Source: Chara braunii (Eukaryota; Streptophyta; Charophyceae; Charales; Characeae). Taken from it: 44,818 nucleotides of DNA. The first letter of the stretch is position 1; each line of letters opens with the position of its first letter. Under the pieces are notes generated by a model that did no database searches, was not told the DNA's origin, and saw nothing but the letters and a program-made list of their open reading frames with translations. Shown here piece by piece: positions 31,010-41,420 of the stretch. The stretch lies in NCBI GenBank assembly GCA_003427395.1, contig BFEA01000391.1, positions 52,714-97,531 of the forward strand. The letters are read 5' to 3'. Both the position numbers and the translations under genes were made by a program.

Positions 31010-31618
31010 GTTGGGTAGCACCACGTACGCGTATGCGGTGCGTACACTTACGTAAGCGCTCATACGCGTATGTGCCCAAAAACCCGAATACGCGTACGAG
31101 GTTTTGTTTTTTTTCACATATCTTCTCCTCCTCCTCCCGATCGTGATCTTCGTCCTCCTCCTCCTTCTCCTCCCCCTCCTACCCTTCCCGTGGTAATGTT
31201 TGTCTATCTGTCCTCCCCCTCCTTTCTGTCCGCTTGTCTGCTTGTCTGTCTGTCAGTCAATCTGTCTGTCCGTCCTCCCCCTCCTGTCTGTCTGTTTGTT
31301 TGTCTATCTGTCTATCTGTTTGCCTATCTGTCTGTCTGTTTGTCTGTCTCCTCCTCCTCTTACCCCTCCTCCTTCCCCTCCCGTGGTACTGTCTGTTTGT
31401 CTGCCTGTCTGTCCTCCCCCTCCTTTCTGTCTGTCTGTCTGTCTATCCTCCTTCTCCTCTCTGTCTGTCTCTCTGTCTCCTCCTCCTCCTCCTCCTACCC
31501 CTCCTCCTTCGCCCGTGGTACTTGGCAGACAGACAGGCAGATAGTACCACGAGACGACCAAGAAGATCGGCTGAAGGAGGGGGAGAAGGAATCTTCCTTT
31601 CTCTCTCTCTCACTCACA

Positions 31619-31666
<48 letters not shown>

Positions 31667-31834
31667 AACCAATCCCAATGCCCACCCCCCAACCCCTATC
31701 GGGCCAAGACAAACCCGGGAAACGGCCCGCTGTGACCACGTACGCACGCATACGTATGCAACACATATACGTATATGTGCATACGCGTATGCACGTATGC
31801 GGAGCCCGCGTACGTGTATGCCGTGCTACCCAAC
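31010..31834. mobile_element. 825-bp terminal-inverted-repeat element, copy A
   Basis: Ends GTTGGGTAGCAC at 31010 and GTGCTACCCAAC at 31834 are exact inverted repeats. They are flanked by TTTTAA at 31004-31009 and 31835-31840, a 6-bp direct repeat (TA- or TTAA-centred readings are also possible because the sequence is repetitive). Beyond the ends are alternating purine-pyrimidine ACGCGTATGC/ATACGTAT subrepeats. The interior is CTGT/CTCC-rich, with CGTGGTACTGTCTG and its inverted counterpart CAGATAGTACCACG, and a CA microsatellite. No transposase. Open frames inside are C/L/S/P-rich repeat products. Confidence 0.8.
31614..31663. repeat. (CA)n microsatellite, copy A
   Basis: CA dinucleotide run preceded by a CTCT run, inside the inserted element. 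Confidence 0.95.
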
Positions 31835-31840
31835 TTTTAA

Positions 31841-31979
31841 GCTTCTTTCTCACCTTCGGTGTTAAAGTCGTTGCCTCCTTAAAACATAGAGTTACATCAG
31901 TTTCTTCTAACATTTTTGTAATCACACCACTGATTACTGCTTCACCGTTTAATTCACTATTGATCATGAAAAATATCAT
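31841..31979 (-). pseudogene. E4 gag-protease junction, unit A
   Basis: Minus-strand open text INSELNGEAVISG and MLEETDVTLCFKEATTLT ends at the edge of the inserted element and continues in meaning on its other side at about 31000 (RSRTSVEV). The TIR element therefore landed within the Gag-Pol coding region. The same text lies at 36621-36483 in unit B. Confidence 0.6.
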
Positions 31980-32339
31980 TCAAGGTCTCTTCAACTTTTC
32001 TTCTCTTTTCCTCGATTATCTGAGGTGTCATGTTTGCTTGAAGCATTCTTACCTCACAAATCACTATATCAGGTTTTATTATGACTTCGGATGGTAAGAT
32101 ACCTTCAAAAGTCATCATGTTAACTAAACAAGTGTATTCATCAGAAAAAAATTATACTAACTCATAAGAATCCCGAGAAGTAGGATTTTCTTTCAGTTGA
32201 CGGTTACTGAGGAAGCTTCATCATAAACGTTTTCCACCAATATCAATGATCGTAAAGGCATAGTTGGAGGAACACCAGACTTCTACATCAGTTCTTTAAA
32301 CAGTTCACCAACAAAAAAATAAAAATTTACGTTAATTGT

Positions 32340-33868
32340 CTCTTCTTCTTCTTTTTCATTTTCTCTTCATATTTCAGGGTGAGAAGCCTCGTACCTCCAG
32401 GATGCCTAGGATCCAATTTATTCCACAAGTTGGTACAGAAATAACCCATTGCATCCTTTTTAGCCACCCCACTCTTCACATTTTTTTTAGCAACCTCACT
32501 CTTCACTTCCTCTTGTGGGGGGTTAAAATAAGTGATGGTATGGTCTCCTTCACCAGAACGATAATAAATGAAACTCTTCCTCGATCGATCTTCATATTTT
32601 ATTCGTTATTTGTTTCCTCTCCCGCCATTCCCTTCATTCCTTCTAGATCTGGACGTATCTCCTCTTTTTCTATTGTCATGATGACCATCATCTTCTTCAT
32701 CCTCACTTTTTATTTTTATTTTCCTTTTTTCATCCGAAGTAGGGATGACAGGCATATCATTTATCATAACTCGTTGGACTATTTTCTCAGTGCTCATGTT
32801 ACTCTCTCTGTTCATACCACTCTCTGTTTCTCAATCCTTGGCTAGAATACTGATCTGATCCAACGACTACTTCTTGTGGGAAACCGTTGGCAGAGATCCG
32901 ACAATTGTCACCATCTCATTCCATCTGAAAGGGTAATGTTGAACCTTGTTCAAAATCGTTTCTCTCGTTGTTAGTGAAGTTAATCATGAAAATAAATGTA
33001 ATATCTCTTAACCTTTTCAAAGTTTAAAATTCTTCCGATTGTTTGAATGAATGTTTGAAGAAAAAACATTGAATGTAACTTAACTCTTCTGATATTAAAA
33101 AGATTCTTGGTAGTAATTGAAACATATTTTTTTTCAAATTCTCGTTTCATTCTCTTTTTAACCTCTTATCAAGTAGTAGCCCCTTCTATCGATTCTTAAA
33201 CTGTCAATCTCGAGTTGGAGTCAGAGTATGACAAAAGATGTTTGAGTCGCTGTCAATCAGTCCAACTATAACTAAGTTCAAATAATTCATACCCGTTCAA
33301 TAAATCATTGACTTGTGGTCCTCTGAAACATAAGATTCTTTCATCAGATCGTTTTGCTCTTGCAATATCCAATCCTCTCTTCCTAGTATCAACTTTCTTA
33401 GCCAATTCTTGTATGACACGCACCAGAGTCTCTTCATGAGTCCCTGCAAAAGAACTAGGTCTTCCTCTTCTATACATTTTGAGTATTAGTTTTCCTTAAT
33501 ACCCCTTTATCTCTATTTTATTGTCACATTTGACCTCTTCCTTCTCATTTTTAATTCCTCACATATCTTGCGAAAGATACGGACTCATCTCTTTCCTCTC
33601 TTGTTTGTTCTACCCATCAGAAATGGTTGACAGGTACCCCCACTTTTCACCCCTAGGGTAACCTTCAACGCCCTGAAAATTGCAGTGGGGATCATGTTTT
33701 TTTTTTGCCCTATTTTGTTTTTGATCGAGGAATGTATGTGCCAAGTTTAGTGTTTGTAGGGTTCCTAGAGATGGTTGTTTTGGGGAGTGGTGCAAAAGCT
33801 GAAAACCGACAAATTGGAATGTGTGTGAAATTTCATGAAAGTGCATTTTTGACTTGTTGTTTTATATG

Positions 33869-33902
<34 letters not shown>

Positions 33903-35096
33903 TAAGTTAGTAAGAAGTGCACTTTATAGATTGGTGTGAAATATCATTAAAATGACCCTTTGGTTTTCTTATAAATGGGGGTGAAAATTTGAAGGTCGAC
34001 TAACCTTCTGTCCCACCCATCAAAGTTTTATAGGTAAAGAGTATAGGCAATAATAGTATGAGTAGAGATTAGTGGTAAGACAACTCTTCTAAATCTTTCA
34101 ATATAATCCTCAATTAGTTCTCTCTCACATTCTCGTCTCAATCTTCTGTTATATCCTTTCATAGTACCTTGGATTATAAAGCAACTTGTCATATCTATAA
34201 TCTCATAATGAAATTGCATCATTTACAGACCACTGCTATACCTTCTGACATAAGAGATTCATTATATGAAGACGTGATAGGACACTCTCCCAATAGTCCT
34301 CACTCTCACCACTTTTAAAACGTAACCGATCTCAGTCTGATTAGTAATAACTCTCAAGGGAAAATCTCTCATTCGATCAATAAAGGGTTGTGAGTACTCA
34401 AACTCATTCATAGTAGAAGGATTTTTGTCGAAGATCCAAGGAGTAACTTCCATCTTGACTATTCTTCCTTCTATTATAATTCAAAAGATCAATTGTTCAA
34501 CTGGACCTAGCGTTATCACTCATCCTCTTGTCATCATCATCAGTATCACGAGAGATAAATATAAGGATGAGTATAATAAGAAAACTCAAATCTTTGTTCA
34601 AAAGTATTCAGGAGTAAAAATATTACTTCCATAATTAAATCATTCTCTCTTGCTTTGCCTACTATGGTAATTGTTTCAAAAAACGTCATCCAGTCTTTTC
34701 TATCTTCAAAATTATTGGTTGTTAAGAAGCTAGGGAGTCTCTCGAATCGCCTCACTTCCGCTTATAAGTTACATTTTTCTGTAACTTATCAAGTGACTCT
34801 TCTGTTCTTATAAGACTGATGTGAGCTTCTCTTAAACATTCTAAATAATTAGTCTCCTTCTCTAGACATGCCAGAGCGTACATTATCATGTCTTGACTAC
34901 CCGTATTAAAAAATTTAACCACTGAAATCTCACATATCATACGAACTCTCCCACAAATTTCACGTCTCAATATCATTAAAAGATTATCAGACTCAGTCAC
35001 TTTGTTCAACCAACCTCTCACAACAGATATCCTTGCTAGTGACAACGTTATTGAAACCTCTTCACCTTTTATACAAAATCCACCATAGTTAACCAA
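32340..35096 (-). pseudogene. gag: E4 gag, unit A
   Basis: Fragments in minus-strand order: MVNYGGFC and following (35096-34752, 114 codons), RLPSFLTTNNFEDRKDW (34755-34546), EVTPWIFDKNPSTMNEFEYS (34453-34262), a K/R-rich RRLRRECERELIEDYIERFR block (34222-34028), an inserted MITE, then IQELAKKVDTRKRG and LCFRGPQVNDLLNGYELFEL (33477-33253). A basic E/D/K region (32815-32606) follows. It ends with a CCHC knuckle remnant about 32600-32525 (YYRSGEGDHT, where at least two Cys are lost). Gag would bind and package RNA; here it is stop-ridden. Confidence 0.7.
33618..34010. mobile_element. ~0.39-kb MITE in gag, copy A
   Basis: Left end CAGAAATGGTTGAC with later CCCCCACTTTTCACCCC is an imperfect inverted repeat of the right end (GGGGGTGAAAATTT, then TAACCTTCTG). 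ACCCATCA flanks or overlaps both ends (33612-33619 and 34015-34022), an 8-bp repeat as made by hAT elements. The interior includes a long T-run (33870-33898). A shorter copy is in unit B. Confidence 0.6.
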
Positions 35097-35477
35097 TTAT
35101 TTTTTAAGAGATGAAGTTCTTTCAAAGGAGGAGAAGGTATTCCAAAGAAGTGTTTGATATGAGTACTCCAAGTGAAACTTTTGTTCGTTTGTTCAAATTC
35201 CTCTTTTTTAGTATAATGTTTGTTGCTCGCTACCAATATATGTCATATTGAGAACTTTCAAACCTCTCTTGAAGTACATAAATTCTGACATCATATCCGT
35301 TAAGCTCAATGATTCGGCAGGTGATGACATATAACTATTGTATTCCAAGTTTAATTGGCAGATAATCAATATAATATGTTAGGTAGAGTGTTCCAACAAT
35401 ATTACTTGATATCCTCTTTGAAATTCTGTCAATAGTTAAATACAAGTCTCAATAGCACTTTGGGAAAGAAGAACCAT

Positions 35478-35663
35478 TTATGCCCCAGAGTCCATTAAGG
35501 TTCGGATCTTCACTAGATTGATGTAGATAGTAAAGTATCCACAACCCAAGGTTGCGAAGTTCATCTTACATCCTGACAATGACTTGTCCAATTGAGCAGC
35601 AAAAACCACTCTCAAATAATTCACTTCTACGGAAGTTCTACTTCTACCTTTTTTTTTTTTCAA
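35478..35663 (-). pseudogene. pol: E4 protease, unit B
   Basis: Open minus-strand frame of 61 codons: RSRTSVEVNYLRVVFAAQLD, CKMNFATLGCGYFTIYINLV, KIRTLMDSGA, then TAA. D-S-G-A is the intact retropepsin active site, but the stop directly after it truncates the domain. The 61 residues upstream match the start of unit A protease closely. Confidence 0.8.
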
Positions 35664-35675
35664 TTAGTCTTTTAA

Positions 35676-35713
35676 CCTGGGTAGCACCACGTACGCGTAT
35701 GCGGTGCGTACAC

Positions 35714-35747
<34 letters not shown>

Positions 35748-36476
35748 ACATAACGTATATATAATATATATAGTCAGTATTTAGTCACATATCTCCTCCT
35801 CCTCCCGATCGTGATCTTCGTCCTCTTCCTCGTCCTCCTCCTCCTCCTACCGTTCTCGTGGTAATGTTTGTCTGTTTGTCTGTCTGTCTGTCCGTTTGTC
35901 TGCTTGTCTGTCTGTCAGTTAGTCTGTCTGTCTGTCCTCCCCCTCCTGTCTGTCTCTCTGTCTGTCTGTGTGTGTTTGTATGTCTGTCTGTCTGTCTCCT
36001 CCTCCTCCTACCCCTCCTCCTTCCCCTCCCGTGGTACTGTCTGTCTGCCTGCCTGTCTCTCCTCCCCCTCCTTTCTGTCTGTCTGTCTGTCCTCCCGCTC
36101 CTCTCTGTCTGTCTGTCTGTCTCCTCCTCCTACTACTACTACCCCTCCTCCTTCGCCCGTGGTAGTTGGCAGACAGACAGACAGACAGTACCACTGGACG
36201 ACGAAGAAGATCGACTGAAGGAGGAGGAGGAGGAATTTTCCTCTCTCTCTCACACACACATACACACACACATACACACACACATACACACACACACGCA
36301 CACACACCAACCAATCCCAATGCCCACCCCCCAACCCCTACCGGGCTAAGACAAACCCGGGAAACAGCCCGCTGTGACCAAGTACGCGCGCATACGGATG
36401 TGACACGTATGCGCATATGTGCATACACGTATGCACTTATGAGGGGTCCGCGTACGTGTATGTCGTGCTACCCAAC
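35676..36476. mobile_element. 801-bp terminal-inverted-repeat element, copy B
   Basis: Same element at the same site as copy A. It has the left end mutated to CCTGGGTAGCAC, the right end GTGCTACCCAAC, and TTTTAA at 35670-35675 and 36477-36482. A long T-run with TATA-rich DNA (about 35715-35780) replaces part of the left subterminal region. CTGT, CTCC and CA repeats are retained with different repeat numbers from copy A. Confidence 0.8.
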
Positions 36477-37164
36477 TTTTAAGCCTCTTTCTCAACTTCG
36501 GTGTTAAAGTCGTTGCCTCCTTAAAACATAGAGTTACATCAGTTTCTTCTAACATTTTTGTAATCACACCACTGATTACTGCTTCACCGTTTAATTTACT
36601 ATTGATCATGAAGAATGTCATTCAAGGTCTCTTAAAATTTTCTTCTTTTTACATCGATCATCTGAGGTGTCATGTTTGCTTGAAGCATTCTTACCTCACA
36701 AATCACTATATAAGGTTTTATGATGACTTCGGATGGTAAGATACCTTCGAAAGTCATCATGTTAACTAAACAAGTGTGTTCATCAGAAAAAAATTATACT
36801 AACTCATAAGAATCCCGAGAAGTAGGATTTTCTTTCAGTTGACGGTTACTGAGGAAGCTTCATCAGAAACGTTTTCCACCAACATCAATGATCGTAAAGG
36901 CATATAGTTGAAGGAACACCAGGCTTCTGCATCAGTTCTTTAAACAGTTCACCAAAAAAAAAATGAACATTTACGTTAATTGTCTCTTCTTCTTCTTTTT
37001 CATTTTCTCTTCATGTTTCAGGGTGAGAAGCCTCATACCTCCAGGATGCCTAGGATCCAATTTATTCCACGAGTTGTTACAAAAATGACCCATTACATCC
37101 TTTTTAGCAACCCCACTCTTCACATTTTTTTTAGCAACCCCGCTCTTTACTTCCTCTTGTGGGG

Positions 37165-39835
37165 GTTTAGAAGAAGTGGTGGTATGGTCTCCTTCACCAC
37201 AACGATAATAAATGAAACTCTTCCTCGATCGATCTTCATATTTTATTCTTTATTTGTTTCCTCTGCCGCCATTCCCTCCATTCCTTCTACATCTGGACGT
37301 ATCTCCTCTTTTTTTATTGTCATGATGATCATCATCTTCTTCATCCTCACTTTTTGTTTTCCTTTTTTTTTTTTCATCGGTAGTAGGGATGACAGACATA
37401 TCATTTATCATAACTCGTTGGACTATTTTCTTAGTGTTCATGTTACTCTCTCTGTTCATACCACTCTCTGTTTCTCAATCCTTGGCTAGAGTACTGATCT
37501 CATCCAACGACTACTTCTTGTGGGAAACCGTTGGCAAAGATCCGACTATTGTCACCATCTCATTTCATTTAAAAGGGTAATGTTGAACCTTGTTCAAAAT
37601 CGTTCAAAATCGTGTATCTCGTTGTTAGTGAAGTTAATCATGAAAATAAATGTAACATCTCTTAACCTTTTCAAAGTTTGAATTTCTTCCGATTGTTCGA
37701 ATGTATGTTTGAACAAAAAACATTGACCGTAATTTAACTCTTCTGATATTAAAAAGGTCATTCGTAGGAATTGAAACATAATCTTGCTCCAATTCTCTTT
37801 TCATTCTCTCTTTAACCTCTTATCAAGTAGTAGGCCCTTCTATCAATTCTTGAACTGTCAATCTCGAGTTGGAGTCAGAGTATGACAAAAGATGTTTGAA
37901 TCGCTGTCTATGAATCCAACTATAACAAAGTCCAAATAATTCAAAACCGTCCAATAAATCATTGACTTGTGGTCCTCTGAAACATAAGATTCTTTCATCA
38001 GATCGTTTTGCTCTTGCAATATTCAATCCCCTCTTCCTAGTATCAACTTTCTTAGCCAATTCTTGTATGACACACACCAGAGTCTCTTCATGAGTCCCTG
38101 CAAAAGAACTAGGTCTTCCTCTTCTATATATTTTGAGTATCAGTTTTCCTTAATACCCATTTATCTCTCTTTTTTTATCACATTTGACCTCTTCCTTCTC
38201 ATTTTTAATTCCTCACATATCTTGCAAAATGTACGGACTCGTCTCTTTCCTCTCTTGTTTTTTCCACCCATCACAAATGGTTAACAAGTACCCCCACTTT
38301 TCACCCCTGGGTAACCTTCACCATCCTGAGAAGTGCAGTGGGGATCATGTTTTTTTTTTGCCTCGTTTTGTTTTTGATCGAGGTTTGTATGCGCCAAGTT
38401 TGGTGTTTGTTGGGTTCCTGGAGATGTAAGAAGTGCACTATAGAGATTGGTGTGAAATATCGTTAAAATGAGCCTTTGGTTTTCTTATAAATAGGGGTGA
38501 AAATTTAGGGGTCGGGTAACCTTCTGTCCAATCAGAGTTTTATATGTAGAGAGTATAGGAAATAATAGTATGAGTAAAGATTAATGGTAAGACAACTCTT
38601 CTTAATCTTTCAATATAATCCTCAATTAGTTCTCTTTCACAGTCTCGTCTCAATCTTCTGTTATATCCTTTCATAGTACCTTGGATTACAAAGCAACTTG
38701 TCATACTATAATTTCATAATCAAATTGCATCGTTTACAGACCACTGCTATCCCTTCTGACATAAGATATTCATCATCTGAAGACGTAATATGACACTCTC
38801 CATATAGTCCTCACTCTCACCACTTTTAAAACGTAACCGATCTCAGTCTGATTAGTAATAACTCTCAAGATAAAACCTCTCATTCGATCAATAAAGGGTT
38901 GTGAGTACTCAAACTCATTCAGAGTAGAAGGATTTTTGTCGAAGATCCAAGGAGTACCTTCCGTCTTGACTATTCTTCCTTCTACTATAATTAAAAAAAG
39001 ATCAATTGTTCAACTGGACCTAGCATTATCACTCATCCTCTTGTCATCATCAGCAGTATTACGAGAGATAAATATCGGGATGGGTGTAATCAGAAATCTC
39101 AAATCTTTGTTCAAAAGTATTCAGGAGTAAAAATCTTACTTTCATAATTAAATCATTCTCTTTTGCTTTGCCTACTATGATAATTGTTTAAAAAAAAATC
39201 ATTCAGTCTTTTATATCTTCAAAGTTATTAGTTGTTAAGAAGCTAGGGAGTCTCTCGAATTGCCTCACTTCCGCTTCTAAGTTACCTTTTTCTGTAGCTT
39301 ATCAGGCCACTCTTCTGTTCTTATAAGACTGATGTGAGCTTCTCTTAAACATTCCAAATAATTAGTCTCCTTCTCTAGACATGCCAGAGCTTAGATTATC
39401 ATGTCTTGACTACTCGTATTAAGAAATTTAACCACTGAAATATCAAATATCATACGATCTCTCCCATAAATTTCACGTCTCAATATCATTAAAAGATTAT
39501 CAGATTCAGTCACTTTGTTCAACCAACCTCTTTCAACAGATATTCTTGCTAGGGAAAACGTTATTGGAACCTCCTCACCTTTCCTACAAAATCCACCATA
39601 GTTGACCAATTATTTTTTAAGAGATGAAATTCTTTCAAAGGAGGAGAAGGTATTCCAGAGAAGTGTTTGACATGAGTACTCCAAGTGAAACTTTTATTCG
39701 TTTGTTGAAATTTCTTACTCTTTTTTAGTACAATGTTTGTTGCTCCGAAAACTTTCAAACCTCTCTTGTGGTACATAAATTCTGGCATCATATCCGTCAA
39801 ACTCAATGATTCGGCAGGTGATGACACATAAACTA
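37165..39835 (-). pseudogene. gag: E4 gag, unit B
   Basis: Minus-strand fragments parallel to unit A: SPAESLSLTDMMPEFMYHKR (39827-39561), MVNYGGFCRKGEE to SSQDMII (39609-39391), later IQELAKKVDTRKRG, LCFRGPQVNDLLDGFELFGL, FKHLLSYSDSNSRLTVQELI (38077-37823). An acidic/basic tail (37459-37250) leads to a knuckle remnant near 37235-37195 (YYRCGEGDHTTTSS: one of three Cys kept, His kept). A MITE (about 38271-38527) interrupts it. FRGPQVNDLLDGFELF resembles the F-x-G-x-x-V-x-x-F-L-x-x-Y-E block of some gypsy Gags. Confidence 0.7.
38271..38527. mobile_element. MITE in gag, copy B, internally deleted
   Basis: Matches 33618-34010 at both ends but lacks the interior corresponding to about 33776-33914. 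The deletion joint reads GGAGATG-TAAGAAG. It has the same site relative to gag as copy A. Confidence 0.6.
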
Positions 39836-39839
39836 TTGT

Positions 39840-40060
39840 ATTCTCATCCTCTTCTTTTCACTGCTTCATACCTCATAATCTCATAGAGGAATATTTTTTT
39901 CCTCCCTAACGAGTTAAAGAAGCTCAATAGTTTTTATGTCATCTCTTCGCTCAACCTCCCATGTCCTCTTCCTAGCCTCAATCAAAGTCCCCATCTTGGA
40001 GGTACATACTGTGGATTCATCAATGTCTCTTATCTCTTCTCACTTTCAGAGAAAACTTAA
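39840..40060 (-). pseudogene. gag: E4 Gag N-terminus, outside the duplication
   Basis: Minus-strand frame reads SKMGTLIEARKRTWEVERRD, then DIKTIELL, stop, LVREEKNIPL, stop, DYEV. The start Met is not certain. It precedes unit B without a repeat copy, so it is single. The stops (TAA, TGA, TGA, TAG) are mostly explained by C to T change at CGA or CAG. Confidence 0.55.
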
Positions 40061-40689
40061 TTACAACAGACCAATTATTTTTTCACATACTTATATCAGG
40101 TAAAAGACGAGTCACTTGCTTCTTAACATAAGGACGAATATCATAAATATCTTTTTCAAAGAACCAATACTACATAGATAGTTGAACTGTTAGAATGACT
40201 AGTCCAACAATGCTCGTATTGATAGGGAACTATCTATTTGTATTGCACTTTTTCAAGTCAGGCCGCTTCTGACGACCAAAAGTCAACAGGTTGTCACGCA
40301 TGATTTCGATAAAAAATTACAATACAAATCCCTGTCTGTTTGTCCGGCTTCGAGTGAGACCCTTCAATTACGGTCTACACCGGTTCTCGGTCTTAGGAAT
40401 CTTTTATGATGATTCAGAACAACAATGATCATAAAAAGGATAGATTAAAAATCTTAAGTATGCTACGCACATATCAAGTATTTCAGTTTAAAATTTTGAG
40501 AACTGTGATAAGACCAACAAGGAGCATAATCACAATCAATGTAAATGCAACAATAATCATGATTGACTGACTCAAAGAAAAGACAAGATGAATGAGGGAA
40601 GGTGAAAAATCATAATAATCTCAAGAAGTACAACTGAAAAAACATGATCACCACTCGTCAAGAGTTCTCACTGTATTTATCACGCATCC

Positions 40690-40788
40690 CGTGCGTGGGG
40701 GCGCGGTACGTGAAGCGCAGAACGCACACGCATGCACCCTCACGCACGTTATTTGACGCATAAAAACAAGTAAAAAAAAAAAAAAAAA
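40690..40788. other. GC-rich inverted repeat and poly-A
   Basis: CGTGCGTG (40690-40697) and CACGCACG (40741-40748) are exact inverted repeats around alternating GCGCACACGCATGCA-type DNA. An A-run of about 17 follows (about 40772-40788). Confidence 0.6.
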
Positions 40789-40796
40789 TTGAAAGA

Positions 40797-40874
40797 ATGG
40801 TGTGGAGTGACCAAACATTCCCCTCGCTTATGAAAATAAAAAAGCGAGAGGGACAAAAGTCGGAGTCACACCAT
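40797..40874. other. Nested hairpin
   Basis: Outer arms ATGGTGTG (40797-40804) and CACACCAT (40867-40874) are exact. Inner arms are CCCTCGCTT (40821-40829) and AAGCGAGAGGG (40842-40852, two extra bases). Confidence 0.65.
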
Positions 40875-41282
40875 ACCGCAAAACTGTGGGCACACGTTTA
40901 TGTATGTGAGTATTCATGTCCTAATTGTGTTTAGCCTATTTTCCGAAGGGCACCTGCAGCGAATTAGTTAGGACCCCACGTGCAGGTGAGATACACTTCA
41001 AACTTCTGTATAGTCGGATTCGAATTCAGATATGTGCATCTCGATTATGGATCACTATTTCTCTTCTTTCTCGTTTTCTTTGTCTCTTCTCGTTTTTATT
41101 TTCTAAGGAATACGTGCAATGACGTTAAGGGCCTCTACTCACCACATGCACATTAGAGAAATTCAACCAGCTCGTGCTTTGCTTTATATTTACTGCCAAC
41201 CTCAATTTCGGTGGAGGGTATGCGTTATATTGTGGCAAGAATCCTTCAGATTACCTGCATGGGTCATCGGAGACGTAGTATG

Positions 41283-41340
41283 GAGCTCCGTTGCTCTCTC
41301 TCTCTCTCTCTCTCCTACCTTTATACACACACACACACCC
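41283..41340. repeat. (CT)n and (CA)n microsatellites
   Basis: A CT run at about 41290-41312 and a CA run at about 41323-41337, separated by CCTACCTTTAT. Confidence 0.9.
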
Positions 41341-41401
41341 CTATAAAAAAAAAAATGAGCGCATCTGCGCCATATCACTAATTTGTGCATGCATGGCGCA
41401 C

Positions 41402-41420
41402 GCGCACTGCAAAAGTGCGC
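41402..41420. other. Perfect 7-bp hairpin
   Basis: GCGCACT-GCAAA-AGTGCGC: exact arms around a 5-nt loop. Confidence 0.7.

Larger units (their letters stand above)
30671..35336. repeat. E4 tandem duplication, unit A (~4.67 kb)
   Basis: Matches unit B (35337-39834) along its length, including gag, knuckle remnant, two nested non-autonomous elements and protease. Offsets between equivalent points drift only from about 4664 to 4639 bp over most of the unit. The breakpoints share ATTGTRTTC (30671, 35337, 39835). Unit A is longer mainly through DNA missing from unit B in the MITE. Confidence 0.92.
35337..39834. repeat. E4 tandem duplication, unit B (~4.50 kb)
   Basis: Second copy of the gag to protease block, nearest to the Gag N-terminus in transcript order. 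It shares its boundaries with unit A at ATTGTATTC. Each unit has independent stops and small indels, so the duplication has aged. Confidence 0.92.
24215..40060 (-). mobile_element. E4: large minus-strand Ty3/gypsy element with nested insertions and an internal duplication
   Basis: In transcript order (decreasing coordinate): Gag N-terminus (40060-39840), duplicated unit B (39834-35337), duplicated unit A (35336-30671), protease-RT linker, RT (30230-29060), foldback insert (29035-25937), RNase H (25925-25500) and integrase zinc domain (24372-24215). Each duplicated unit holds gag, a knuckle remnant and protease. The RT lineage differs from E1 and E2: it has a DLFS-YDKVPVDP palm motif, MHTPSGFIQM and a YIDD box. 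No frame is intact. LTRs were not delimited. Confidence 0.85.

Noticed and set aside
31070-32097. Cys/Leu/Ser/Pro-rich frames of 114-287 codons
   Set aside because: They translate CTGT, CTCC and CA microsatellites inside the inserted TIR element. No composition typical of a protein.
35858-36507. Similar Cys/Val/Ser-rich frames in the second copy
   Set aside because: Same repeat translation as in copy A; frames do not correspond between the copies.
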